A stretch of DNA of 13,743 bases, taken from the NCBI GenBank assembly GCA_030697975.1, contig JAUYOQ010000018.1:1-13743 (forward strand), in the 5' to 3' direction. This document shows positions 1 through 7,049 of this stretch, one piece after another. This DNA is from Nitrosopumilaceae archaeon (GTDB lineage: Archaea > Thermoproteota > Nitrososphaeria > Nitrososphaerales > Nitrosopumilaceae). The number at the start of each line of letters is the position of its first letter. Position 1 is the first letter of the stretch. Both the position numbers and the translations under genes were made by a program. The notes under the pieces are model-generated. The model ran no database searches. It had not been told where the DNA came from and saw nothing but the letters and a program-made list of their open reading frames with translations.

Positions 1-71
1 TGAGTTCCTACTCTGATTCCTGTTGAGAGGATCTTTTTCTTAATATCTTCAGTTTGGCTTTGCTGGCTCAT
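1..71 (-). CDS. rpsB: 30S ribosomal protein S2, N-terminal fragment
   Basis: Only the first 23 codons lie in the window; the gene runs off the left edge. The protein begins MSQQSQTEDIKKKILSTGIR and continues VGT, which resembles the start of archaeal S2. S2 is a small-subunit protein that helps join the head and body of the 30S particle. The ATG lies 10 bases after the enolase stop codon, with no clear Shine-Dalgarno sequence in the gap, so it is probably translated from the rpoN-eno-rpsB message. The order enolase then S2 is the usual one in archaeal ribosomal gene strings, and this context supports the call as much as the short sequence does. Confidence 0.8.
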   Translation of the reverse strand, partial: MSQQSQTEDIKKKILSTGIRVGT

Positions 72-81
72 TTTCGTGTTT

Positions 82-1317
82 TTAAAGTTGTGCCATACCG
101 CGTATTAAATCATGCTCTGAGAGTCTGATGAGTTCATTTAGTTTTGAGACCCTTTCTCCACCGACAACTCCTACTTTGAGCATTTTTGAATTTGTTGCAA
201 TTCCAATATGTGAAATATGAGAGTCGGTTGACTCGCCAGATCTATGTGACGTAATTATACTGATGTTGTTATTGTTTGCCTCATCTGCAAACTCTAGTGC
301 ATCATACAAGCTGCCGGCCTGATTTACTTTTAAAATTGCAGCATTGCATGATTTTAGCTTGACTGCCTTTTTGAGAATTTGCTTGTTTGTTACAGTCAGA
401 TCATCGCCTGTTATCAGAACTTTTGGAAACTTTGTTGTCAGCTCTGCCATCTCCTCAAATGCTTCCTCATGGACAGCATCTTCTGCATAGATTAGCTTGT
501 ATTTTTCTATAATTTTTGATGCAAACTCTATCTGTTTTTTTGGTGTGTGTTCAAATCCGGCTCTGTCATATACATAGAGTTTTTTTCTCTCATCCCATTG
601 GGTTGATGAGGCAAAGTCAACGCCAAGAGAAACCTCCTTTCCTAACGTATACCCTAAATTCTCAATAGCATTTGCAGAAAGCTCTAGTGCCTTATCGTTG
701 TCAAGCTTTGGGGCCCAAGCACCCTCATCTCCTCTGCCGTTTGTAAAACTAGGATCTTCTTTTTCCAAAACATTGCGAAGCTCTTTGTGTACTACTAGGT
801 TTGTTTCAACGGCCTCACGAATTGATTTTGCGCCATTTGCACAAACCAAAATCTCTTGAATATCTGGAGTACCAGGGCCTGCATGAGCTCCACCTCCTAA
901 AATATTACCTAGTGGATAAGGAAACCTCAAATCTTTTTTCTTTGATATTATTTTGAATATGAGCTCACCTACTGCTCTTGCAGCTGATTCTATTGCTGCA
1001 ATTGATAATGCAAATGCAAATGCACCACCTACTTTTGCATAGTTTGGTGTAGAATCAATCATTCGAATTGCATCGTGAATTGCTTTAGGATCAGATGCAT
1101 CAAGCCCAACAAACTTTTTTACGTTGTTATTTAGCTGTTGTAGGCTTTCTTCTGGCTTGCCATTTGGAAAACTAGTTGCTTCATTTTTTCCCACACTTGC
1201 ACCTGAGGGGGCACAGGCTCTTCCAAGATATTGATTATCAGAAATGACGTCGATTTCTATTGTTTTATTTCCTCTGCTGTTGTAAATTAATCGTCCTTTA
1301 ACTGCTGTAATTGGCAA
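82..1317 (-). CDS. eno: Enolase (phosphopyruvate hydratase)
   Basis: Enolase interconverts 2-phosphoglycerate and phosphoenolpyruvate in cytosolic glycolysis/gluconeogenesis. The 411-residue length is normal for archaeal enolases. Counterparts of the catalytic and Mg2+ ligands can be placed: H145 in GGGAHAG, E155, E198 in GDEGAWAPK, D234, E279, the DD at 305-306 in GDDLTVTN, K330 in LKVNQAGS, H358 in SHRSGES and K381 before ERVSKLNEL. The usual EDP around the second metal ligand reads EDA here, leaving the acidic residues intact. The start is TTG at 1317, separated by one base from the rpoN stop, so translation is likely coupled. rpsB follows after 10 bases. An autotrophic archaeon would use it mainly in the gluconeogenic direction (inference). 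Confidence 0.96.
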   Translation of the reverse strand: MPITAVKGRLIYNSRGNKTIEIDVISDNQYLGRACAPSGASVGKNEATSFPNGKPEESLQQLNNNVKKFVGLDASDPKAIHDAIRMIDSTPNYAKVGGAFAFALSIAAIESAARAVGELIFKIISKKKDLRFPYPLGNILGGGAHAGPGTPDIQEILVCANGAKSIREAVETNLVVHKELRNVLEKEDPSFTNGRGDEGAWAPKLDNDKALELSANAIENLGYTLGKEVSLGVDFASSTQWDERKKLYVYDRAGFEHTPKKQIEFASKIIEKYKLIYAEDAVHEEAFEEMAELTTKFPKVLITGDDLTVTNKQILKKAVKLKSCNAAILKVNQAGSLYDALEFADEANNNNISIITSHRSGESTDSHISHIGIATNSKMLKVGVVGGERVSKLNELIRLSEHDLIRGMAQL

Positions 1318-1318
1318 A

Positions 1319-1555
1319 TTACTCTAGCTCAGTTTGGACTTCAAGATGCCTTCGTCTTATTGCCTCATAGAATGGAACAACTTGCTGAATGGTCTCAACT
1401 GATGTTATTAACATTCTTCTGCAACAGTACCTCTTAACACCTAAAGAATCTAGAACCTTTGCAGCATCCTCACCAGAACGAACTTTGTTTTGGTAATCTT
1501 CAAACTTGTCTGCAATGAGGTTACCGCAGGTAAAGCATCTAACTGGTACCAGCAT
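1319..1555 (-). CDS. rpoN: DNA-directed RNA polymerase subunit N (Rpb10 homologue)
   Basis: This is the small zinc-binding subunit of archaeal RNA polymerase, equivalent to eukaryotic Rpb10, which helps assemble the D/L (Rpb3/Rpb11-like) platform. From the chosen ATG at 1555 the protein has 78 residues and begins MLVPVRCFTCGN. Zinc ligands C7 and C10 (CxxC) and C44-C45 (YCCRRM) are all present. The reading frame can be extended three codons to an ATG at 1564, but family members start at MLVPVRC, and the TATA element at 1578-1586 is centred 27 bases before 1555, which fits a leaderless message. Archaeal RpoN is often about 65-75 residues, so the C-terminal tail is slightly long. The bacterial sigma-54 gene has the same symbol but is unrelated. 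Confidence 0.95.
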   Translation of the reverse strand: MLVPVRCFTCGNLIADKFEDYQNKVRSGEDAAKVLDSLGVKRYCCRRMLITSVETIQQVVPFYEAIRRRHLEVQTELE

Positions 1556-1577
1556 GTTTTGCAAATGTAATCAAGGA

Positions 1578-1586
1578 TTATAAAAA
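1578..1586. promoter_or_regulatory. Putative shared TATA box for divergent rpoN and tRNA-Leu
   Basis: The element TTATAAAAA reads TTTTTATAA on the other strand. Its centre near 1582 is 24 bases before the mature tRNA start at 1606 (plus strand) and 27 bases before the rpoN ATG at 1555 (minus strand). Both distances suit archaeal TBP/TFB initiation. No second AT-rich element is obvious in the 41 bases between rpoN codon 1 of the longer reading and the tRNA, so one box may serve both directions. This is inferred from spacing only. Confidence 0.5.
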
Positions 1587-1605
1587 CCCTGCATGAAAAC
1601 TCATT

Positions 1606-1690
1606 GCGGGTGTCGCCGAGCATGGCCAAAGGCGCTAGCTTGAGGGGCTAGTCTCTCAGGAGTTCGTGGGTTCAAATCCCATCGCCCGCA
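1606..1690 (+). tRNA. tRNA-Leu (anticodon GAG)
   Basis: An 85-base type II tRNA. The acceptor stem pairs GCGGGTG with CGCCCGC (one G-T pair), followed by discriminator A at 1690. The anticodon stem CTAGC/GCTAG encloses the loop TTGAGGG, giving anticodon GAG, which reads leucine codons CTC/CTT. A long variable arm (CTC-TCAG-GAG) is typical of leucine tRNAs. The T arm is GTGGG-TTCAAAT-CCCAT. No intron is visible, and the 3' CCA is not encoded. The gene ends 14 bases before the stop codon of the opposing translin gene. Confidence 0.96.
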
Positions 1691-1693
1691 TAG

Positions 1694-1698
1694 TTTTT
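1694..1698 (+). terminator. Oligo-T termination site after tRNA-Leu
   Basis: A run of five T residues starts four bases after the mature 3' end of tRNA-Leu. Archaeal RNA polymerase terminates at such T tracts without needing a hairpin, and none is seen. It lies in the 14-base gap before the converging translin gene. Confidence 0.45.
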
Positions 1699-1704
1699 GA
1701 AAAA

Positions 1705-2313
1705 TTATTTTATTTTGTTTATTGCATCAATCAGCTTTGCTCGTCTAATCTCTTCGGTAAGTGCAGATCTTGTCTCCTCTACAAGAATTCGGTTGACATC
1801 TAGCTTTTTTCTTGTCTCCTTTACAATCTTGTCATAGGTTGCAAACGGATACAAAATCAGGTACAGGTTTTCCATTATCTCAAAAAAGCGCACAGACTCA
1901 GATGTTTTTCCAATCCTAATTTTATCATAAATTAGACGCTTGAGTTCTCCAATACAATCCAAAAGACCAAGTATGTATGATTCATCTGAGACTCCAATTG
2001 ATTCAACAGATGGAATCGGGTTTCCTTCTACAATGGAAATCAGCGATGTTGCCTCAACAATTTCTTGTTCTGGGGTAACAAGGTAGCGTACAAGATCGCC
2101 ATTTGCACTTTTCTTGTACTTTGCAAGCAATTTTTTTGCCATGAGAACATTTTTTCTAGCCAATTTTAGATCTCCTTTGTGGACTGCAATTATCGACTGG
2201 CTACACAAAATAACAATATCTCTTGTGTTTTTGATTAGATACTCACGTGCCTGATGTGATGCTTCAAGTGATTTTGCAATTTTATCTAGTGATCTTTTTA
2301 CATTTTTTAGCAA
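1705..2313 (-). CDS. Translin family protein
   Basis: The protein is almost all helical, about 202 residues, with the character of archaeal translin/TRAX homologues: the early AREYLIKNTRDIV helix, and YILGLLDCIGELKRLIYD in the second half. In eukaryotes, translin binds single-stranded nucleic acid and, with TRAX, forms the C3PO nuclease; the Archaeoglobus homologue is an octameric RNA-processing barrel. Whether this protein is catalytic cannot be read with confidence. The frame stays open up to a TTG at 2328, but the TATA-like element at 2336-2345 is too close to that codon; it sits about 26 bases from the in-frame TTG at 2313, so I prefer a leaderless TTG start there. The longer reading gives 207 residues. 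The gene is monocistronic, diverging from nnrE and converging on tRNA-Leu. Confidence 0.85.
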   Translation of the reverse strand: MLKNVKRSLDKIAKSLEASHQAREYLIKNTRDIVILCSQSIIAVHKGDLKLARKNVLMAKKLLAKYKKSANGDLVRYLVTPEQEIVEATSLISIVEGNPIPSVESIGVSDESYILGLLDCIGELKRLIYDKIRIGKTSESVRFFEIMENLYLILYPFATYDKIVKETRKKLDVNRILVEETRSALTEEIRRAKLIDAINKIK

Positions 2314-2335
2314 TATTTGTAGGCACAAAAAACCA

Positions 2336-2345
2336 AGATAAAACC
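2336..2345 (-). promoter_or_regulatory. TATA box of the translin gene
   Basis: The minus-strand sequence GGTTTTATCT has its T/A-rich core centred near 2340, about 26 bases before the TTG at 2313. Position and spacing are the only evidence, and the element helps decide that start. Confidence 0.45.
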
Positions 2346-2358
2346 GTTTTCCAAAGCT

Positions 2359-2368
2359 CTTATTTTAC
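2359..2368 (+). promoter_or_regulatory. TATA box of the nnrE-MBL-cobT operon
   Basis: The sequence CTTATTTTAC is centred about 26 bases before the GTG at 2390, so the message would begin at or next to the start codon. It lies about 24 bases from the opposing translin TATA element, giving compact back-to-back promoters. Confidence 0.45.
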
Positions 2369-2389
2369 GTTAATTTTTGTCAATAGGTT

Positions 2390-3037
2390 GTGGAAATAAC
2401 AGTAAAGCAGATGATGCAAATCGAAGAAAATGGGCATCAGATGGGATTTTTGCGAAAATTCATGATGGAAAATGCAGGAGCAGCTGCAGTTAGATGTCTT
2501 GTTGATAAAGTCGGTGATGTATCATCAAAAAAGATTCTTGTTTTTGCAGGACTTGGAAACAACGGTGGCGATGCACTAGTTATATCAAGACATTTGGCAG
2601 GATATGGTGCAGCAGTAACACTCGTTTTGCTTGGAAGTCAAGACAAGATAAAAACCGAGGAAAGCAGATGGAACTGGCAACTTTTGGAAAAGATGAGTTC
2701 TGTAAAGCTGATCATAGGAGAACAACTACAGTATAATTTTGATGCAGATGTTATAGTTGATGGAATACTTGGAACAGGAATTGCAGGTACAATTAGGGAA
2801 CCATACGCATCTGCGATTTCATTTATCAACAAATCAAAAGCCTTTAAGCTGGCTGTAGATGTGCCATCGGGTCTTGATCCTGACACAGGAAACACTGCAA
2901 ACATCTGTGTCAAGGCAGACATTACAGTAACATTTCACAAAATGAAAATTGGGATGCCAAAAAGAACTGACATGTGCGGCCAAATCTTTGTTGAAAAGAT
3001 TGGCATACCTCCAGAAGCCGAAGTTGGTGTACTATGA
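2390..3037 (+). CDS. nnrE: NAD(P)H-hydrate epimerase (YjeF N-terminal domain)
   Basis: This enzyme interconverts the R and S forms of NAD(P)HX, damaged hydrated cofactors, so that the companion dehydratase can repair them. The 215 residues form a single YjeF_N Rossmann-like domain: ENAGAAAV at 27-34, the GNNGGDAL phosphate/substrate loop at 56-63, DGILGTG at 124-130, DVPSGLDPDTG at 157-167 and the TVTFHKMKIGM segment near 179-189. In many microbes it is fused to the NnrD dehydratase domain. Here it stands alone and no NnrD is in the window. The start is GTG, apparently leaderless. The stop codon overlaps the next gene's ATG (ATGA), so these two are translationally coupled and head an operon with cobT. 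Confidence 0.9.
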   Translation: MEITVKQMMQIEENGHQMGFLRKFMMENAGAAAVRCLVDKVGDVSSKKILVFAGLGNNGGDALVISRHLAGYGAAVTLVLLGSQDKIKTEESRWNWQLLEKMSSVKLIIGEQLQYNFDADVIVDGILGTGIAGTIREPYASAISFINKSKAFKLAVDVPSGLDPDTGNTANICVKADITVTFHKMKIGMPKRTDMCGQIFVEKIGIPPEAEVGVL

Positions 3038-3645
3038 AGGTTCATCAGCTGCAGGTAGGAAACATGCAAAATTTTACCTACATTTTAGAAGATGAGCAAA
3101 CAGGCGAGGCAGTTTTAGTTGACCCGTCTTGGGATCTTGATGCAGTTGAACAACTAATTACACGAAACAATCTAAAGATAAAGTACATCATTAACACGCA
3201 TCATCATTTTGATCACACAATTGGAAACGAGGCAATGACAAATGCAACTGGCGCAAAAATCATTCAACATGAGGTATCTACACTCAAACACGATATTATT
3301 GTAAAAGATGGTGATACAATAAGATTTGGAGAATCTGAGGTTACTGTATTTCATACACCTGGGCACTCAAAGGATAGCATATGTCTTGTAGGTGATGGAA
3401 AGATACTGACAGGCGATACACTCTTTGTTGGAAATTGTGGACGAGTTGATCTTCTAGGCGGAAGTGCAAGCGAGCTTTATCACAGCCTTTTTGATGTACT
3501 AGCCAAGCTAGATGATGAGCTTGTAATGTATTCTGGTCATAACTATGGCACAAGACCAACATCAACTCTTGGACAGGAAAAAGAGACAAACTTTGTAATG
3601 CAGCCCAGAACAGAAGAAGAGTTTGTTGAGCTTTTAGGAGGCTAG
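3034..3645 (+). CDS. Glyoxalase II-like metallo-beta-lactamase-fold hydrolase
   Basis: A 203-residue cytosolic metallo-hydrolase with a dinuclear metal site: H56, H58, D60 and H61 in THHHFDHT, H111 in TPGHS, D128 in TGDTLFVGNCGRVD, and H169 in YSGHNYG. The order and spacing are those of hydroxyacylglutathione hydrolase (glyoxalase II) and the related persulfide dioxygenases. It ends near residue 203, without the longer C-terminal substrate domain of classical glyoxalase II. Archaea of this kind are not known to make glutathione, so the natural thioester substrate is uncertain; it may be another low-molecular-weight thiol or a coenzyme-linked ester (inference). The ATG overlaps the nnrE stop by four bases. 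A strong Shine-Dalgarno for cobT lies inside its last codons. Confidence 0.88.
   Translation: MKVHQLQVGNMQNFTYILEDEQTGEAVLVDPSWDLDAVEQLITRNNLKIKYIINTHHHFDHTIGNEAMTNATGAKIIQHEVSTLKHDIIVKDGDTIRFGESEVTVFHTPGHSKDSICLVGDGKILTGDTLFVGNCGRVDLLGGSASELYHSLFDVLAKLDDELVMYSGHNYGTRPTSTLGQEKETNFVMQPRTEEEFVELLGG
3636..3641 (+). promoter_or_regulatory. Shine-Dalgarno sequence for cobT
   Basis: AGGAGG lies within the last codons of the upstream hydrolase gene, seven bases before the cobT GTG. It is the clearest ribosome binding site in the window and fixes the GTG start of this internal operon gene, in contrast to the leaderless first genes. Confidence 0.8.
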
Positions 3646-3648
3646 ATA

Positions 3649-4710
3649 GTGGCAGATATTCAGATTCTTGGTAACTTGGATAGAGGGGGAAACTTTGTTG
3701 AAGACACACAAAAAAAGAATTTTTTATTTTCTTTTGTCATCTCATATACTGAAACATGTGAGATTCCAGGAATTACAGTAGCGGGCGAAAACAAAGAGCT
3801 TATCAAGTTTACACCGCCTGCAGATGCAGAATTTTTGCATTACGGATCTTGCAAGTGCATAAAGGCAATTCCAATGACACCTGACGGTAAGCCAACTCCT
3901 GCACTTCTCACAAAGACTGCACTAGAGGCAGCAAGCATACCACACATTGTAATAAACGCTGGAAGCAAAATAATCCCACAAATCCCCTACATTGAAACAG
4001 GAATAAAGTTTGGAAAAAACATTTTACTAGAGCCTGCACTTGATCGTTCATCTGTTTTACATGCAGTAGACTATGGAAGAATAATTGGAAGAACCCTTGC
4101 ATCACTTACGGACTGTTTGGTAATTGGGGAGAGCATTCCAGGAGGGACAACTACTGCATTGGCTGTTTTAAAGGGACTTGGAATAAATGCAATGGTAAGT
4201 TCAAGCATGCAGCAGAATCCAACTGAGCTGAAAAAAAAAGTCGTTTTTGAGGCACTAAAACGAGTTGGCTCTGATGATCCTTATGAGGTTGTATCGAATG
4301 TTGGAGATCCAATGATTCCATTGGTTGCAGGAATGATCAGCTCTGCATCTCAAATCACAAATGTCATGCTGGCAGGTGGAACTCAGATGGCAGCAGTATT
4401 GGCATTTGGCAATTCGGTTGGATTTAACCAAGACAAGCTTGCAATTGGTACAACCTCATACATAATCGAAGACAAGAGTGCAAACTTTGTTGATACAATA
4501 AAGAAAATCGCTGATGTTCCAATACTTGTTGTAAACCCAAAACTTGAACACTCTAAAATTGCAGGCCTTAAGGCATTTTCTGATGGGTTTGTAAAGGAGG
4601 GAGCAGGTGCTGGCGGAAGCATGATTTCAGCCATACTAAAAACTGGAATTGACACCAACACTCTTTTAGAATTAATTGAAAAGGAATATCGGAAAACTAT
4701 CGGACAGTAA
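3649..4710 (+). CDS. cobT: Nicotinate mononucleotide-dependent phosphoribosyltransferase CobT (archaeal family)
   Basis: CobT transfers phosphoribose from nicotinate mononucleotide to the lower-ligand base, giving alpha-ribazole phosphate (with dimethylbenzimidazole) for the nucleotide loop of cobalamin. The 353-residue length fits the archaeal branch of the family. Recognisable segments are GESIPGGTTTALAVLKGLG at 160-178, SSSMQQNPTELKKK at 184-197, GDPMIPLVAGM at 219-229 and the Gly-rich end EGAGAGGSMISAI. The start is GTG, three bases after the upstream stop and seven after AGGAGG. The last 14 bases overlap the 3' end of the converging glmS. Thaumarchaeota are known cobalamin producers, which fits, but no other cobalamin gene lies here. 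The symbol also names an unrelated cobaltochelatase subunit. Confidence 0.9.
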   Translation: MADIQILGNLDRGGNFVEDTQKKNFLFSFVISYTETCEIPGITVAGENKELIKFTPPADAEFLHYGSCKCIKAIPMTPDGKPTPALLTKTALEAASIPHIVINAGSKIIPQIPYIETGIKFGKNILLEPALDRSSVLHAVDYGRIIGRTLASLTDCLVIGESIPGGTTTALAVLKGLGINAMVSSSMQQNPTELKKKVVFEALKRVGSDDPYEVVSNVGDPMIPLVAGMISSASQITNVMLAGGTQMAAVLAFGNSVGFNQDKLAIGTTSYIIEDKSANFVDTIKKIADVPILVVNPKLEHSKIAGLKAFSDGFVKEGAGAGGSMISAILKTGIDTNTLLELIEKEYRKTIGQ

Positions 4711-6457
4711 CTGATTTTGCCAGATTTCTTGGATAGTCAGGATCTGCATCCTTTTCTAGGGCACAATAATATGCCAAAAGCTGGATTGGAACTATCTCAA
4801 TTAATGGATACAAGGACTCATCAACCTTTGGAATCTCAATCCAGTGATCATAGATATCACTTTTCTTATCTGAAATACCAATTATTTTTGCACCTCTTGC
4901 TTTGATCTCATTTGCACTTGTTAGCGTATCATTGTATGTAGAATCATCGGGATTGAGTATTACAACATAGACATTTGAGTCCATCAGTGCAAGTGGGCCG
5001 TGTTTTAGCTCGCCACCAGGTATTCCTTCTGCATGAATGTAGGTAAGCTCCTTTAGTTTTAGTGCGGCCTCTGATGCAATTGGATAATTGATTCCCCTGC
5101 CCAATATGTAAATGTCAGAGACCTCTTTTAACTCCCTTGCAATTTTTTTGATCTTGGAATGATTTGATAATATTTTAGAAATTGCCTTTGACGCTTTATC
5201 AAAATCTGGCTTGAGGCAGCCATTGCAGAGACCATCGGCAATTTTGTACAGTATTGCTAACTGTGATGTAAAGCTCTTTGTTGCAGCAACACCAATCTCT
5301 GGGCCGCAGTTCATACCAATTACAAGTGAGGACTCTTGGACAAGCGAAGACGTCAATAAATTTACAATAGATAAAACTTTGGCATTAGAATTTTTTGCAA
5401 TCCTTACAGCCTCAAGAACATCTGCACTTTCACCGCTTTGTGAAATTGCAATCAATATGGAATTTTGCTCTATAGACTCTGGATCATGTGGGAGTTCACT
5501 TGAGATTATTGGTTCTATCTTTATCTTTGCATACTTTGACATGAGATACTTTGCTACAAGTGCTGCATTATAGCTTGTTCCACTACCTGTAATGTATACA
5601 GTTTTTGCATGTTTGATAAAATCAATAGTCTGTGTTATTGCATCTTGGGTGTTTTCTCCTGCCTTCAAAACAGTGTCTGGTTGCTCTGAGATCTCCTTTA
5701 ACGTGTAATGGGCATAATCGCCCTTGTAGGCATCGGCAAATTCTTTTGAGACCTTTGTAATGTTATATTTGATCAGCTCTCCTTCAAAATTGTAAAGCTT
5801 TAGTCCTGATGGATCTATTAGTGCAAAATTTCCGTTATCAAGATAAATTGCATCATCTGTTCTTTCTATAAAACCTAGAACGTCACTTGAGAGAAAGTAA
5901 TCGTCTTCGCCAACTCCAACAATCAATGGCTCATGATATCTTGCTGCAGCCAAAGTACCATTCTCAAACATAGCTACAAATGCATAATGTCCATTTAGTC
6001 TAGAGATAGTAGCTCTTATTGATGATTTAATGTCTGACGTATCATCAAAATTTTTCTGTAGTAAATTTGCAATTACTTCACTGTCTGTCTCACTTTGAAA
6101 TGTATAGCCTTCTTTTTGCAGCTCAGCCTTGAGCTCACTAAAATTTTCAATAATTCCATTATGAACTATGGCAATTTTGCCTGAATTGCTTGAATGAGGG
6201 TGGGCATTTGCATCGGTTACCTTTCCATGAGTTGCCCATCTTGTGTGGCCCAAGCCAACATTTCCAGGAAGCTTGTCAAGATGAAACATGTTATTTACCT
6301 CATCTACCTTTCCAACTCCTTTTTTTACAAGAATCTGATTGTTTGACTTTGTTGCAATACCAACACTGTCATAACCTCGGTACTCCATTCGTCTTAATCC
6401 CTTGACTAGAATTGGTGCGGCATTACTATTGCCATAGTAGCCTATTATTGAACACAT
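4697..6457 (-). CDS. glmS: Glutamine--fructose-6-phosphate aminotransferase (isomerizing)
   Basis: GlmS makes glucosamine-6-phosphate from fructose-6-phosphate and glutamine, the first step towards UDP-GlcNAc used in archaeal protein and surface glycosylation. The 586 residues contain an N-terminal glutaminase domain with C2 as nucleophile (MCSIIGYYG), YRGYDSVGIAT, GHTRWATHG and HNGIIENFSELK, then two SIS sugar-isomerase domains (TGSGTSYNAA; SQSGESADVLEA; GGELKHGPLALMD). It ends DYPRNLAKSVTVR, with the catalytic lysine at K581; the final residue is Arg where bacterial enzymes usually have Glu. It follows rpsD by 41 bases, and a TATA-like element in that gap suggests at least partly independent transcription. 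The 3' end overlaps cobT on the other strand by 14 bases. Confidence 0.97.
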   Translation of the reverse strand: MCSIIGYYGNSNAAPILVKGLRRMEYRGYDSVGIATKSNNQILVKKGVGKVDEVNNMFHLDKLPGNVGLGHTRWATHGKVTDANAHPHSSNSGKIAIVHNGIIENFSELKAELQKEGYTFQSETDSEVIANLLQKNFDDTSDIKSSIRATISRLNGHYAFVAMFENGTLAAARYHEPLIVGVGEDDYFLSSDVLGFIERTDDAIYLDNGNFALIDPSGLKLYNFEGELIKYNITKVSKEFADAYKGDYAHYTLKEISEQPDTVLKAGENTQDAITQTIDFIKHAKTVYITGSGTSYNAALVAKYLMSKYAKIKIEPIISSELPHDPESIEQNSILIAISQSGESADVLEAVRIAKNSNAKVLSIVNLLTSSLVQESSLVIGMNCGPEIGVAATKSFTSQLAILYKIADGLCNGCLKPDFDKASKAISKILSNHSKIKKIARELKEVSDIYILGRGINYPIASEAALKLKELTYIHAEGIPGGELKHGPLALMDSNVYVVILNPDDSTYNDTLTSANEIKARGAKIIGISDKKSDIYDHWIEIPKVDESLYPLIEIVPIQLLAYYCALEKDADPDYPRNLAKSVTVR

Positions 6458-6484
6458 AGTATGATCCCAATTATATGATATTTA

Positions 6485-6493
6485 CAGATAAGC
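6485..6493 (-). promoter_or_regulatory. Putative TATA element of glmS
   Basis: On the minus strand, GCTTATCTG lies about 31 bases before the glmS ATG; a second AT-rich stretch (AAATATCATATAA) lies closer, about 23 bases away. Either could give a very short or absent leader. The assignment is tentative because read-through from rpsM-rpsD is also possible. Confidence 0.35.
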
Positions 6494-6498
6494 TTAAC

Positions 6499-7041
6499 TT
6501 ATGATTGTTCGGCTGAATCCTCAACATCTTGTTGTTCTTTAGTTTCAGACAAAAGTTCGTTAAACGATGAACCAGGCACAAGACGAATTTTTGATTCTTC
6601 CTCGATTTTTACTATGTATGAAGGCACGTCAACAACTCTATCACCAATCATTATGTGTCCATGAACAACTGCCTGCCGAGCTTGGAATGGAGTTTTAAAA
6701 TTCAATTTCTTTCTGACGATTGTTTGCAATCTTCGTGACAACAAATCAGTAACCTGCAGGTTTAAGACATCATCAAGTGTCGACTCTCTTTTTACCAATC
6801 CCACCCTTGACAGAGCTTTTAACAGAATTGGCTCTTCTTTTTCTCTAATTTCTTGTCTTAGGGCAAGCAAGGAGCGAGCTTGGTTTCTTACCCTTGATAG
6901 TTCTGTATGAGCCTTCCATAACTCTCGCTTTGTTCGAAGACCAAAGGTACCAAGGGTCTTTAGCTCTTCCATCTTTAGATCATAATTAAGTGGACGTTTT
7001 GGCTTTCTCCATTTTTTTCTTGGATACTTTGGATCTCCCAT
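6499..7041 (-). CDS. rpsD: 30S ribosomal protein S4
   Basis: S4 is a primary 16S rRNA-binding protein that nucleates 30S assembly. The 180-residue protein has the archaeal/eukaryotic S9e-like N-terminus (MGDPKYPRKKWRKPKRPLNY) and an S4 RNA-binding domain at roughly 100-150 containing LLSRRLQTIVRKKL, ARQAVVHGHIMIGDRVVDVPSYIV. The acidic tail ends near DVEDSAEQS. The ATG is nine bases after the last base of the rpsM stop codon, and the gene order S13-S4 is conserved in archaea. The usual next genes (S11, RNA polymerase subunit D) do not follow; glmS does. Confidence 0.97.
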   Translation of the reverse strand: MGDPKYPRKKWRKPKRPLNYDLKMEELKTLGTFGLRTKRELWKAHTELSRVRNQARSLLALRQEIREKEEPILLKALSRVGLVKRESTLDDVLNLQVTDLLSRRLQTIVRKKLNFKTPFQARQAVVHGHIMIGDRVVDVPSYIVKIEEESKIRLVPGSSFNELLSETKEQQDVEDSAEQS

Positions 7042-7049
7042 CTAATCGC

